Positions 32,810 through 44,524 of a DNA stretch of 64,000 nucleotides are shown piece by piece. Numbering within the stretch: position 1 is the first letter of the stretch; each line of letters begins with the position of its first letter. The position numbers and the translations under genes are program-made. Source of the DNA: Pleurodeles waltl (lineage: Eukaryota > Chordata > Amphibia > Caudata > Salamandridae). The stretch spans positions 1,059,136,423 to 1,059,200,422 of the forward strand of contig NC_090443.1 of assembly GCF_031143425.1 (NCBI RefSeq), given 5' to 3'. The notes under the pieces are model-generated. The model ran no database searches and was not told the origin of the DNA. It was given only the letters and a program-made list of their open reading frames with translations.

Positions 32810-32881
32810 ACCCCAGATAGGACTCAAACCCACAGTTCCTGGTTTAGGAGGCCAGTGCATTACACACTAGGCCACTGGGGC
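32810..32881 (-). tRNA. tRNA-Arg(CCT)-like gene or recent pseudogene
   Basis: The 72-nt minus-strand sequence folds as a tRNA: acceptor GCCCCAG with CTGGGGT (one G-T pair), box A GTGGCCTAGTG, anticodon arm CTGGC-CTCCTAA-ACCAG with anticodon CCT (one C-A mismatch at the loop-side pair), and T arm GTGGG-TTTGAGT-CCTAT (two G-T pairs). It closely follows vertebrate tRNA-Arg(CCT) as I remember it. The D loop reads AGTGTGTAA and lacks the GG pair needed for tertiary contacts. A T9 run, a possible Pol III terminator, lies 26-34 nt downstream (32784-32776). Function is doubtful because of the D-loop change. Confidence 0.5.
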
Positions 32882-33055
32882 TCCACATAGGTGAGTGCTT
32901 TCTTTATAGTCTGAGTCTCAGCGGAAACAAGGCACTACAGTGAGGCTGATGTGTGTGAGCAGACACAGAAGTGTGCACATCTACCTGTCTCTGCCCACAC
33001 TCATCCGACGGGTCTGCGGGATGCACTGAGGCTGTGTGTGCTTGGCATTGAGTAC

Positions 33056-33057
<2 letters not shown>

Positions 33058-33114
<57 letters not shown>
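33058..33114. repeat. (TA)n microsatellite
   Basis: About 28 uninterrupted TA dinucleotides. Confidence 0.97.
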
Positions 33115-33116
<2 letters not shown>

Positions 33117-33342
33117 TATCTGTGTCTTTGCATGTATATGTTTGCTGGTTATAGATTGAAGATTCTTTGTACATGTTTTCATTTCATTATTGGACACATT
33201 TTAAACGTGCACTTTCAGTTGTACAGACCTGTAGGAGCCTTGCAGAGTGGTTTATTAAATGTATTTCCTAGACTAAGAGTTGCATTTCAGAGATTCTTTT
33301 CAGTGTGTGTGTGGTTCAGCTCGGTGAGCAGTGAAGCGAAAC

Positions 33343-35211
33343 AATGGGACAGTGTGATACGACCACAGTGCATGGGACGGTGTGATATGACCACAGTGCT
33401 TGGGACGGTGTGATACGACCACAGTGCATTGAACGGTGTGATACGACCACAGTGCACTGAACGGTGTGAAACGACCACAGTGCATGAAACGGAGTGATAC
33501 GACCACAGTGCATGGGACAGTGTGATACGACCACAGTGCATGGGACGGTGTGATACGACCACAGTACATGGGACAGTGTGATACGACCACATTGCATGGG
33601 ACGGTGTGATACGACCACAGAGCATGGGACAGTGTGATACGACCACAGTGCACGAGACAGTGTGATATGACCACAGTGCACGGGACAGTGTGATACGACC
33701 ACAGTGCACTGGACGGTGTGATACGACCACAGTGCATGGTACGGTGTGATTGGCCTCAGTGCATGGAACGGTGTAATACAACCACAGTGCATGGGACGGT
33801 GTGATATGACCGCAGTGCATGGAACGGTGTGATTCGACCACAGTGCATGGAACAATGTTATACGACCACAGTGCATTGGATGGTGTGATACGACCACAGT
33901 GCATGGGACGGTGTGATACGACCATAGTGCACAGAACGGTGTGATATTACCACAGTGCATGGGACGGTGTGATATGACCACAGTGCATGGGACAGTGTGA
34001 TATGACCACAGTGCATGGAACAGTGTGATACGACCACAGTGCATGGGACAGTGTGATACGACCACATTGCATGGAACGGTGTGATACGGCCACAGTGTAT
34101 GGGACGGTGTGATACGATCACAGTGCATGGAATGGTGTGATACGACAGTTACCATAGTGCACTGAACGGTGTGAAACAACCACAGTGCATGGAACGGTGT
34201 GATACGACCGTGACCATAGTGCACTGAACTGTGTGAAACAACCACAGTGCATAGAACGGTGTGATATGACCACAGTGCATGGAATGGTGTGATACAACCA
34301 CAGTGCATGGGACGGTGTGATACGACCACAGTGCATGGAATGGTGTGATACGATCACAGTGCATGGAACGGTGTGATACGATCGTGACCATAGTGCACTG
34401 AACAGTGTGAAACGACCACAGTGCATGGGACAGTATGATACGACCACAGTGCATGGGACAGTGTGATACGACCACAGTGCATTGAACGGTGTGATACGAC
34501 CACAGTGCACTGAACGGTGTGAAACGACCACAGTGCATGAAATGGAGTGATACGACCACAGTGCATGGGACAGTGTGATACGACCACAGTGCATGGGACG
34601 GTGTGATACGACCACAGTGCATGGGACAGTGTGATACAACCACAGTGCATGGGACGGTGTGATACGACCACAGTGCATTGGACAGTGTGATACGACCACA
34701 GTGCATAGGACAGTGTGATACAACCACAGTGCATGGGACGGTGTGATACGACCACAGTGCATGGGACAGTGTGACACGACCACAGTGCATGGGACGGTGT
34801 GATACGACCACAGTGCATGGAACGGTGTGATATGACTACAGTGCATGGGACGGTGTGATACGACCACAGTGCACGGGACGGTGTGATACGACCACAGTGC
34901 ATGGGATGGTGTGATACGACCACAGTGCGTGGGACGTTGTGATACGATCACAGTGCATGGAACGGTGTGATACGGCCACAGTGTATGGGACGGTGTGATA
35001 CGACCACAGTGCATGGGACGGTGTGATACGACCACAGTGCATGGAACGGTGAGATACGACTACAGTGCATGGGACGGTGTGATAGGACCACAGTGCATGG
35101 GACGGTGTGATAGGACCACAGTGCATGGGACAGTGTGATACGACCACAGTGCATGGGACGGTGTGATATGGCCGCATTGCAAGGGACACATGTTATCGGC
35201 CACAGTGCATA
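33343..35211. repeat. 28-bp minisatellite, about 66 units
   Basis: The unit is GGTGTGATACGACCACAGTG followed by CATGGGAC, 28 bp, with frequent substitutions and several units enlarged by 9-10 bp (GTGACCATAG or GTTACCATAG inserts near 34147, 34207 and 34384). Both edges are degenerate. On the minus strand the unit has no stop in any frame, which generates open frames up to 337 codons with a 28-residue period rich in His, Cys and Trp. These are artefacts of the repeat unless shown otherwise. Confidence 0.95.
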
Positions 35212-36646
35212 GTCCAGCAGAACTCTTCGCTCTACAATGTTCACCCCTGGTTAGTACTGTAATCCTCCTAGTGGGGTGCAGTTTGTGTGCATGGTGTGGG
35301 GGTCTGGTGCCCCGGCACAGGGCACTGTTAGAACCCTTCGCTCGGGTCAGACGAGGACACCATGGTTCTGATATTCCGCACCTGCCCCTCTTTTCGTGTG
35401 TGTACATCCTTCAATTGATTTTAAAATTCCCATGTGAGGCAGAGGGTTTAACACACGTGCAGCATTAACTACTAAAATGCAAAGAATAAATCAGACTGGA
35501 CGACCTCCTGCTTGTATCAGTGTGAAATCCCCGAGTGTGTAATACAAAGCTCAGCACACTACAGCGGTGTAGTGTGTGATCGGTGCGTCTACAGGGCTTG
35601 AAATCCAAGACACTCATAATTAAGTCAATAAGTCGTCTTGTCTTTCTGACAAGGCGACTTCCTGGAGGTTTACCAAAGGGGATGGATTTTTACTCCCTAA
35701 ATGTCTTGAAGCCTGATGTGGAATGACACATTTTGGCGTGCCACATAAAATAATATTTTGCCACGTGTGTACTCCCTTTCCACTAGCTACAAGGACATTT
35801 GTCATTTCCATTCCAACACCACCTTGAGGCCTTTTGAGGGAACATAGTAAGGCAGCTGCCTGCAGTGGCCTTAGAGTACCCCCAGAGTCTCACCTTCACA
35901 CACAGATGTCAAGACTGAGCCCTTTAGTAATAAGGTGGAGATGTCTTACCTCACCACTGAGGTCTGATCCAAGAGTCTCACACCCAGTGGAAGGATGCAA
36001 GGTCACCGCAGAGCAGGTACCCTAGGAGCAGTGCATCTGTGTAGGGTGTCCTCCCTCACAGCTCACAGTAGGGGAGGCTCTTGTAGGACTCCTCCAGCCC
36101 AGCAGGGTCCAGGCCTCCTGTGGAGATGAACTACCAGCAGCTTGTTCCACCATCCCTATATATCCCTTCATGTGCACATCCACCCTCATTAACAAACGCC
36201 TGTGAGCGTCTCCTGGGGACCAATTTAAAGGCTGGTGATCGTGTGTCTGTGTTTTTGTAGCTTTATATAAACTCGACCCAAGGGTTTTGGAGCACTTTAC
36301 CTGAAAGTCAGTTTATTTACTCAAGGTTATGTTCATCTATGCATTTTCAGGCAGGAGTAGATTCTGGGGAACATTTACTAAGGTCTTCTGTCGATGTCAC
36401 TTCACTTTTATGACACACCCCGCTGCAAAATCCTTTTTGGCATTTACTAAGCCACACAAAGCCACCTTGCGTATAAACCAACGTAAGGCTGTGCAAAGAG
36501 CTGCCTTGCGTTACCTTGCATTGGGGAGGCGTTACACGGGGAGCATGACCGTCCCGTGCATCGACCCACAGATTTTGGAACTTTTCTAGATTTATAAAGA
36601 CTTCTAAACCTGAAAATGTTCCAAAAAGCTAAGCCTACCTGAAGCA
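35212..36646. other. No recognised feature
   Basis: Unique-looking sequence after the minisatellite, with no supported gene. Confidence 0.35.
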
Positions 36647-36647
36647 G

Positions 36648-37560
36648 GCGTAACAAGGAGAAATATCTTTATTTTGTCTGGTTAATTCCTCTTCCAATGC
36701 GTGCGTCATATTTGGGTCCCTTCCTGCACAACACAATACTGCCTGTAGCACAGCCACCCTTGCACTCTAGCAAGGGGGCCTGGCTTTGGCTCGAGCGTCA
36801 TATCTTACTAGATTTGGTGCTTTTCAGCTTTCTTCCATTCAAGCAAAGCAGCACACCAACTAGCCTTGCTGCACTGCATTGTGTGAATTATTAGCAAATA
36901 TGCCCCTCCGTGATATCCACGAATCACAAAACGTTGAGCCAACATGAGACTCGAACCTGGTTCTCCATTTCCAAAGCCAGCAGCTGTGGCTGTAGCGCTA
37001 CTAGAAATCACCATTAGAATTCTAAAAATGCATTATTTAGCTCACTTCATGAAAACAACACGAGGGCCCTGCAATTCCAGCAAAGACACCACACAAAGGG
37101 TGGTCGTGAAATCATGGCCGCGCTCTTAGAGCAGGATAATCTGATGGGAACACGGGAGTCTTATTCACTTGGTGGAGAAGCGTCGAGGCAGATCAGAGCA
37201 TACACATTTTGCACAATGTTTGCTGTACGTGTGATGGAGATTGAGGATATGTTTACTAACATTCACGCAACCCAGGGCAGACAACAAAGTGCTGAGCTGT
37301 ATTGCGTGGAAGGGAGAGGGCAGGAATCCTCCATCTTTAGAAAGCTCTTGTGCACTGTGTGCCGCCTAGCGCCAACGCAGGGACCTGTTGGGCAAAGTAT
37401 CTGCGTTACAGGCAGGATTGCGTTTTTAAGGAAGGGACACCTTTCGGCATAAAAAAACTGCTTAGAGGCATTTTCTTCTTTCTGTGTGTGCTGCAGAGTG
37501 CATCACACATGAAAGGAGCAAATAACGAGGAGAAATAAAGATATTTCTCATTGTTACGCC
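36648..37560. repeat. Inverted repeat pair enclosing 0.86 kb
   Basis: GGCGTAACAAGGAGAAATAT onward at 36648-36675 is matched in inverted orientation at 37533-37560 (27 of 28 bases). The segment between carries no transposase. These may be the ends of a foldback or MITE-like element, although no target duplication was identified. Confidence 0.45.
36934..37010 (-). repeat. tRNA-like sequence, weak
   Basis: The minus strand has TAGCGCTACAGCC (box A-like) and CCAGGTTCGAGTCTC (a good box B). The arms pair poorly, so it is a tRNA-derived repeat at best. Confidence 0.3.
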
Positions 37561-37734
37561 TCGCTTTGGAAGGCGTAACTCATCTTGACTCATTCCCTGG
37601 TTTATTAGCCTTAGTAAATGTGTGAATGCACCAAAATCCATGGGTGAATGAGTGGGAACCCCCATCCTCTAACCATGGAACACCTATAATTGTGTGTACA
37701 AGCTGCCCCCTTTTGTTACATTTCTTTACAAAGC

Positions 37735-37776
37735 CACACAAGGCCATGCAAATCAGGCCTTGTGTGGCTTTGTAAA
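37735..37776. repeat. Perfect hairpin with octamer in the loop
   Basis: Arms TTTACAAAGCCACACAAGG+CC (37735-37745 included in the left arm to 37745) and 37756-37776 are exact inverted repeats. The 10-nt loop is ATGCAAATCA, which contains the octamer ATGCAAAT. Confidence 0.6.
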
Positions 37777-37917
37777 TATTACCGAAGCCTTTATATTGTC
37801 CTTGCATCACCTTACATGACACAAAGGCTTCGTAGTATCAGGGGCAGCCCCTCCGCCATGGTGGAGGAGCATTGTCCCACTGGCGAAAAGCCGAACAAAT
37901 AAAGGGATGATAAAAGT

Positions 37918-38838
37918 ATTCAATAAATCAATCAATCACATGTAGAGCGCAAATAATCATCTGTGGGGTCTCAAGGTGATGTTGCAGGCATGCTGCTCAC
38001 TCGATAATCCAGGTTCTCAGATCCTTCCTGAACTGCTTCAGCGAGGTGGCCTGTCTGAGGTTGAGTGGGAGCGTGTTCCATGTCCAGGCTGCAAGATAAG
38101 AGAAGGATCTGCCTCCAGCTGTGCTTTTCCTGATTCTGGGGATGGCAGCAAGGGTGAGTTGGGAGGATCAGAGCTGCCTGGTGGGGGTGCAGAAGGTCAG
38201 GCGGTGGTTGAGGTAGGCCGGTCCTATGTTGTTCAGTGCCTTGTAGGTGTGCGTCAGTAGCTAGTGGGTAATGCATTTGTCGACTAGAGCCAGTGCAGGT
38301 CTCTGAGGTGAGAAGAGATGTGGCTGTGGCAGGGGATGTCCAGGATGAGACTGGCTGCTGCATTCTGGATTCTTTGTAGTCTTGTTCGGAGCTTCTTTGT
38401 GATGCCGGCATAGAGTGCATTGCTGTAGTCTAGTTTGCTGCTGATGAGCAGTTGGGTGACCGTCCTTCTTTTCTCAGTGGGGATCCACTTGAAAATCTTC
38501 TGAAGTAGGCACAGGGTGTGGAAGCAGGACGATGAGACAACGTTGACTTGGTGAGTCATGGAGAGCATGCCCAGGTTGCGTGCGTGGTTGGTGGGGGTCA
38601 GGGGGTTTCATAGGGTGGTTGGCCACCAAGAATCATCCCAGGCAGGAGGGGATGGAGCCGATTACGAGGATCTCTGTCTTGTCTGAGTTGAGTTTTAGGC
38701 AGCTGGTTTCCATCCAGGTGGCGACTGTTTTCATTACGTCATGGAAATTTCTCTTGGGTGTTGATGGGTCGTTGGTCAAGGAGCGGATCAGTTGAGTATT
38801 GTCAGCGTAGGATAGGATATTTAGGCTGTGCTGTCTGA
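37918..38838 (-). mobile_element. L2-like LINE copy A, 5'-truncated
   Basis: On the minus strand it starts in the RT palm (LNILSYADNTQLI, YADN in place of YADD), continues LKLNSDKTEILVIG, the connection region KIFKWIPTEKRRTVTQLL and SSKLDYSNALYAGITKKLRT, then HISSHLRDLHWLPV, all standard for the L2/CR1 RT C-terminus. It ends in an AATC-type tail at about 37925-37937. Indels split it into several frames. 5' truncation is usual for LINE insertion. Confidence 0.75.
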
Positions 38839-38839
38839 T

Positions 38840-41800
38840 CAATCAATCAATCAATCAATCAGTGATTTGTTAAGCGCGCTACTCACCCGGCAGGGTCTCA
38901 AAGCGCTGGGGGGGGTGCTACTGCTCGAAGAGCCAGGTCTTGAGGGGCTTCCTGAAGGTCAGGAGGTCCTGGGTCAGACATAGGTTGACGGGGAGGGAGT
39001 TCCATGTTTTGGCGGCAAGGTGGGAGAAGGATCTATCACCAGATGTGGTGCAGTGAATGCGGGGGACGGTAGCAAGGGCGAGGTTGGTGGAGCGGAGTTG
39101 GCTTGTAGGGATGTGGAAGTTGAGACGCTCATTGAGCTAGGCCGGTCCGGCGTCGTGGAGAGTTTTGTGAGTGTGGATCAGGAGCTTGAAGACAATCCTT
39201 TTGCTGACGGGGAGGCAGTGGAGATCTCTGAGGTGGGCGGAGATGTGTTCGTGGCGAGGGAGGTTGAGGATGAGTTGTGCTGAGGCGTTCTGGATGCGCT
39301 GGAGTTTCTTCTGGAGCTTGGCCATTGTTCCCGTGTAGAGGGCGTTGCCGTAGTCCAGTCTACTGCTGACGAGGGCGTGTGTGACCGTTCTTCTGGTTTC
39401 CACGGGGATCCATCTGAAAGTCTTGCGGAGCATGCGAAGGGTGTTGTAGCATGAGGATGTGATGGCGTTGACTTGCTGGGTCATGGAGAGAGAAGAGTCC
39501 CTTATGAAGCCGAGGTTGCGTGCGTGGGTGGTGGGCTTTGGAGCCAACCCCAAGGTGGCAGGCCACCAGGAGTCGTTCCATGCTGATCTGTTGGGGCCGA
39601 AGATGATGATCTCAGTTTTCTCCGAGTTTAGCTTGAGGCGGTTTTCTTTCATCCAGCTGGCGATGGCGTGGAGTCTGGTGTGGAGGTTGTTCTTGGCGGT
39701 TGCGGGGTCCTTCGTGAGAGAGAGGATGAGCTGAGTGTCGTCTGCATAGGAGATGATGTTGAGGCCGTGGGATCGGACGATGTTGGCGAGCGGAGCCATG
39801 TAGACATTGAAGAGGGTGGGGCTGAGTGCGGATCCCTGGGGAACTCCACAGATGGTCTTGGTCGCCTTGGATAGGAACGGGGGAAGGCGGACTCTCTGGC
39901 TTCTTCCAGAGAGGAAGGAGGTGAGCCAGTCCAGGGCTCTGTGGCGAATTCCAGCGCCGGAGAGGCGTGTGCGAAGGGTGTGGTGGCAGATGGTGTTGAA
40001 GGCTGCAGAAAGGTCAAGGAGGATGAGGGCAACAGTTTCTCCTTTGTCGAGGCTGCTCCTGATGTCGTCTGTGCAGGCAATAAGGGCGGTCTCGGTGCTG
40101 TGGTTCTTGCGGAATCCTGAATGGGAGACATCAAGTAGGCTGTTGTCGTCCAGGAAGCGGGATAGCTGGTTGTTGACTATCTTCTCGATGACCTTCGCGG
40201 GGAATGGGAGAAGGGAGATGGGTCGGTAGTTTTGAGGTCTTCCGGGTCGGCTTTGGACTTTTTGAGCAGGGCGTTGACTTTGGCGTGTTTCCAGCTCTCT
40301 GGGAAGACGGCGGTCTAAAAGGAGATGTTGATGATGTTCCGGAGCTGGGGAGCGATGATTTGGCTGGCTTTATTGAAGATGTGGTGAGGGCAGGGGTCAG
40401 TGTGAGAGCTGGAGTGGATGGTGCTCATGGTCTTGGTAGTTTCCTCATCGTTGACGGGGGTCCAGGCGTTCAGGACGTTGGTGTGGCAGGGTGCGTTGGG
40501 GTAGATCTTGGCTGTGGTGGAGGTGGGGCGCGGCAGTGCGAAACTTCCATGGATGTCAGTCATCTTGTGGTGAAAGAAGGTGGCGAGGGAGTCGCAGAGG
40601 TCTTGCGAGTGTGGAGGGTCGGCAGAGCAGGACTTGGGGTTAGTGAGTTCCTTGATGATGCTGAATAGCTCCTTGCTGTTGTGTGCATTGTTGTCAATTC
40701 GTTCTTTGTAGAAAGATCTTTTGGTGGCTTGGATGAGCTGGTGATGTTTGCGCATGGCTGATTTGAGGGCGGCGTGGTTGTTTTCTGAATGTTCTTGGCA
40801 CCAGATCTTCTCGGCTTTCCTGCATTCGCGTTTGGATGCCTGAAGGTCTGATGTGAACCAGGGAGCTTTTTTGTTGGCGCGGTTGTTGGTGGTTTTCTTG
40901 AGTGGGGCGAGGGTGTTAGCATAGTCGTCGAGCCATTGTTTGAGGTTGAGGGTGGCGGTGTTGGGGTCGATGGTTTTGGGTGGTAGGGCGGGAGCGAGGT
41001 TGGAGATCAATTGGTCTTTGGAAATCTTGTTCCACTTGCGGTGAGGGATCCAATGCTGTTGGTGGTGGCTGGTGGGCTTCTGGAAGGAAAAATGAACACA
41101 ACGGTGGTTGGCCCAATGGAGTTCGGTGGTGTGAGTGAAGTTGACGTGGCTGCTGGAGGAGAAGATGGCGTCGAGTGTGTGACCGGCTGAGTGGGTGGGC
41201 GAGGTGACCAGTTGCTTGAGGCCGAGTTTGGCCACGTTGTCCTGGAGGGCTGAGGAGTTGCAGTCGCCGGTGTTCTCCAGGTGGAAGTTCAGGTCGCCGA
41301 GGAGCATGTAGTGTGTGGAGGCAGGGGCATGGGTGCTGATAGTGTCGGCGAAGGCGTCGCAGAATTGTGGGCGGGGGCCCGGGGGTCTGGAGATGAGGGT
41401 TCCTCTCAGGGTGGTGTTGACATTAACGTATATCTGAAAGTGCAGACGTACCGCGGCATCTAGGGCATCCTGGGTGTTGGTTGCGATCCTGATGGAGCTT
41501 CTGTGGACAATGGCGATGCCTCCTCCTGGTTTGTTGGTACTGTCTCTTCAGGTGATCTTGTAGCCCTAAGGGATAGCTATGGCAATGTCCGGTTCTGATG
41601 AGGGGTTCATCCAGGTTTCGGTGAGGAAGGCGATGTCTGGGGAGGTTGATGTGAGCAGGTCCCAGAGCTCGATGGCGTGCTTGTGGAAGGAGTGGGTGTT
41701 AAGGAGGATGCAGCTGAGGTGGTTGGGCTGGGCGGCGTTGTTGTGATGCTTGGTAGCTTGAGCGCAGGTGAAGTAGCATTAGCGGCAAGAAAAGGTCCGT

Positions 41801-42454
41801 GGGTGTGCCTAGGAGAGGCCTGGATGCAGGCGGTTGGGCGACCGGGGTTGAGCGCGAGGAGTTGCGAGGTGGTGCAGTGGCATCTGGCGGTGTGGGAGGT
41901 GGGAGGGGCAGGGGGACAGGCGCTGGGCGCGGTCCAGGCACAGACAGGCTTGCCTCTTGCGTGCCTCTGATGCACCAGCGGTGCGGCCGCACAGCGGCGC
42001 GGCTGCACAGCGGCCACCATTAAGAAGGGGAGGTGGGAGGGAGGAGCAGCTGGGAGGTGGGAAGCAGTGGCGAATGGGGGCGCAAGGGGGGCGGGGCCGC
42101 AGGGGACGCAGCGGCAGGAACGGGGAAACTCAGGCAGATCAGAGCAAGGCAGAAACAGGCAGAAACAGGCTGAGAAAATAAAAATAAACAGGCAAAAAGG
42201 CAATAAGCAGAAAAGGGCACACAAGCACAGAATATAGATAACAAGACAAACACACAAGCTAACAAGACAAACACACAATTCTTACGTCTACCACTAGATA
42301 CCAGGGATGAGGCGCAGGGCCTCGAACTCGCGGCAGCAGCGAGGGTGGGATCAGGAACATGAGGGCAGTCTGGTGGAGCTGCTCGGCGTGCAGAGTGGTT
42401 CCTGGCCTTAAGTGTCATTAAGTCAGGTCAGGGGTCACTCTGAGCACCACGCAG
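38840..42454 (-). mobile_element. L2-like LINE copy B, near full length
   Basis: It runs from a GC-rich 5' region (to 42454) through endonuclease and RT to a tail of about six ATCA units (38840-38866). The three L2-like copies at 37.9-43.3 kb share orientation and the same RT C-terminus. Copy A sits directly against the tail. No separate ORF1 with a recognisable domain was found between 41720 and 42454, although a Pro/Ala-rich minus-strand open frame covers 41607-42278. Confidence 0.75.
39137..41715 (-). pseudogene. ORF2: L2-like ORF2: endonuclease and reverse transcriptase
   Basis: Reading from 41715: SFHKHAIELWDLL and DIAFLTETWM (APE endonuclease, catalytic E of TETW), GGGIAIVHRSS, then in the 330-codon frame 40315-41307 LLGDLNFHLEN (the D and N of GDLN), HTLDAIF and NHRCVHF. 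A linker follows (KKAPWFTSDLQASKRECRKA). RT is shifted in frame: KTICGVPQGSALSPTLFNV at about 39850, YADDTQLILSL (catalytic YADD) at about 39745, LKLNSEKTEIIIFG, and the C-terminal RLDYGNALYTG and HISAHLRDLHCLPV. Frameshifts near 40315, 39850 and 41310 inactivate it. In the family this single protein nicks DNA and copies the RNA in place. Confidence 0.8.
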
Positions 42455-42894
42455 CGGCCGCCATTAAGAAGGGGAGGTGGGAGGGAGGAGCATCTGGGAG
42501 GTGGGAGGCAGTGGCGAATGGGGGAACGAGGGGGGGCGGGTTTGCAGGGGATGCAGCGGTGGGAACGGGGAGACCGGGGCAGATCAGAGCAAGGCAGAAA
42601 CGGGCAGGAACAGGCTGAGACAATAAAAATAAACAGGCAAAAAGACAATAAGCAGAAAACTGCACACAAGCACAGAAAACAGATAACAAGACAAACACAC
42701 AAGATAACAAGACAAACACAATACTTACGTCTACCACTAGACACCAGGGATGAGGCGCAGGCGGGTGCCTGCGGGTGGTGGAGGGCCTCGAACTCGCGGC
42801 AGCAGCGAGGGCGGGGTCAGGAACACGAGGGCAGTCTGGTGGAGCTGCTCAGCGTGCAGAGTGGTTCCTGGCCTTAAGTCAGGTCAGGGGTCTG
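42011..42894 (-). repeat. Two tandem monomers at the LINE 5' end
   Basis: Unit 1 (42011-42454) and unit 2 (42455-42894) are direct copies offset by 444 bp. Both begin CGGCC(A/G)CCATTAAGAAGG and end near GTCAGGTCAGGGGTC. Unit 2 has an extra GC-rich stretch at about 42757-42782. Position relative to the LINE suggests tandem 5' UTR monomers, which in other LINEs carry promoter activity. Confidence 0.7.
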
Positions 42895-43250
42895 ATGATT
42901 TTAGTAAGCAGGGCAATGTAGATGTTAAAGAGGGTCGAGCTTAGTGAGGATCCCTGAGGTACTCTGCAGCATGTATCTTTGGGTTCTGATGTGAACGGTG
43001 GTAGTCTGACACTCTGGGTTCTTCCGGTAAGGAAGGATCAAATCCATTCCAGTGCTTTACCACGGAATGCCAGCGTCGTGGAGTCTGGTGAAGAGAGTGG
43101 AGTGGGAGACTCTGTCGAACGCAGCAGGGAAGTCGAGGAGGATGAGGGCGGCCATGACTCCATGGTCCAATACTTCACAGATGTTGTCAGTGGCTCCGAG
43201 GATGGCTGTTTCGGTGCTGTGGTTGCTCCTGAACCGGACTGGGAGGGATC
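42895..43250 (-). pseudogene. L2-like RT fragment, copy C
   Basis: The minus strand encodes the RT palm of the same family in broken frames: VLDHGVMAALILLDFPAAFD (LDFSAAFD-type motif), VSHSTLFTRLHDAGI and, after a shift, LFNIYIALL. The domain is cut at both ends. It adjoins the 5' monomers of copy B. Confidence 0.65.
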
Positions 43251-43338
43251 TTTATTATCCCTTTATTTTTCCACCTTCATAGGGAAGAGCATGGCCAGCC
43301 CCCTCCACGTAATGTGGAGGAAGAGTGGTATGTGTGCC

Positions 43339-43402
43339 TCTAAGTGCGCATGTCAGTTTGGCCGGCCATCCGAGGCCGGCCAAACTGACATGCGCACTTA
43401 GA
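43339..43402. repeat. Perfect 28-bp-arm hairpin
   Basis: Arms 43339-43366 and 43375-43402 (starting TCTAAGTGCGCATGTCAGTT) are exact inverted repeats separated by CATCCGAG. A smaller hairpin, CTCCACGTAATGTGGAG, lies just upstream at about 43303-43319. The surrounding 43.26-43.74 kb is probably another hairpin-bearing repeat whose ends I cannot set. Confidence 0.7.
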
Positions 43403-44524
43403 AACTCTCCAACGGCTGTATTTTACAGCCTGGTGGAGACCAAGCGCAGTGCCCCACTCCCACCCTGAGCTGCATTTCTGCCCGCTCAGGCCAATCGCAG
43501 CACTTCTTTCATTCTGTGTAACAGCATGAGAGAAGCGTTGTGATTGTTTGGGGAGGGAAGCACACCAGACAAGGCAGCTGGCGGGAGCAGAGGATCGTGG
43601 AGGGGCAGGTAAGTCTATTTTTTTTTTTTTAAGTGTCCCCTGTGCCCCCCAGCTCCATGCGCTCCCTCCCATCCCCCACCCCTTCCTGGCAGCAGCCACA
43701 ACTTCATAGTATGGGCCTAAATGTAGGACACCCTAACATTACACACCCTGACATTACTGTGGTTGTAATTTAGAAACCAGTAATGCTAGTGATAAGCATT
43801 TTGCTCCAGTTTCATTGGTGCAAAATCCTTGTGTGTTGCATCTCACCAGCAAAACCGGTTTCAGTCCTTTCTTTATCTCCTAAACAGAATAACTGATGAT
43901 AGATTCATGTGTTCAGTTTGTTTTGCACTGGGGCAAAACTTCACATACTGCAGCTCTCGCTTCGAAAGCCAGCCAAGCATTAGCAAAGCCAATAGGGCTG
44001 GATAAGATGAAAGTGATTCTTCAGTGAGTGCTGAATTTGTGTGTGTGGCTGTGGATGGGTCAGTGGATCGATGTGAAAATGGATGAATGATTGTTTGAAT
44101 AGGTGAGTGTACTGATGGAATGGCTGGATGAATTGGTGAGTGCACGACTAGATTAATAAGTGAATAGATGCAAGGAGGTACAGAACCAGTCTGTGCCAGT
44201 GCTACAGCTCAATCCTTTAGAAACCAATAGTGCTGTAGAAATTACCAAATTACCACTATAGTCCACGTGTTATAATAAGACTGACTGCCGACATGCCAAG
44301 GATTCACAATACATGTATCCAACATTCTAACAATGCAAGGCTAGGCTTGTGTGCACCCTTCTCACCAGTGTGCCATAGTCTGATAGTAATTACCACCATT
44401 ATACCAGAGCAAGCATTATGCAGGAGTGCGCACGTTCATGGCAAGAGGGCCCCCCAAAGGTTAAAAATGACCACCATTATTAGTGCCCTGATCTGACCCA
44501 TCACCCAGTGATCCTTAATGCACA
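43403..44524. other. No recognised gene; short simple-sequence stretch
   Basis: An imperfect GGAT/GAAT-type simple repeat lies at about 44050-44170. Otherwise nothing is recognised. Confidence 0.35.

Noticed and set aside
33316..34329. 337-codon minus-strand ORF as a His/Cys-rich protein gene
   Set aside because: It is the direct product of a 28-bp minisatellite that is stop-free in all frames. There is no start context or domain.
41607..42278. 223-codon minus-strand ORF as LINE ORF1
   Set aside because: Its product is a cysteine-rich then Pro/Ser/Thr-rich string with no coiled coil, RRM or zinc knuckle. Part of it is the endonuclease start read in the wrong frame.
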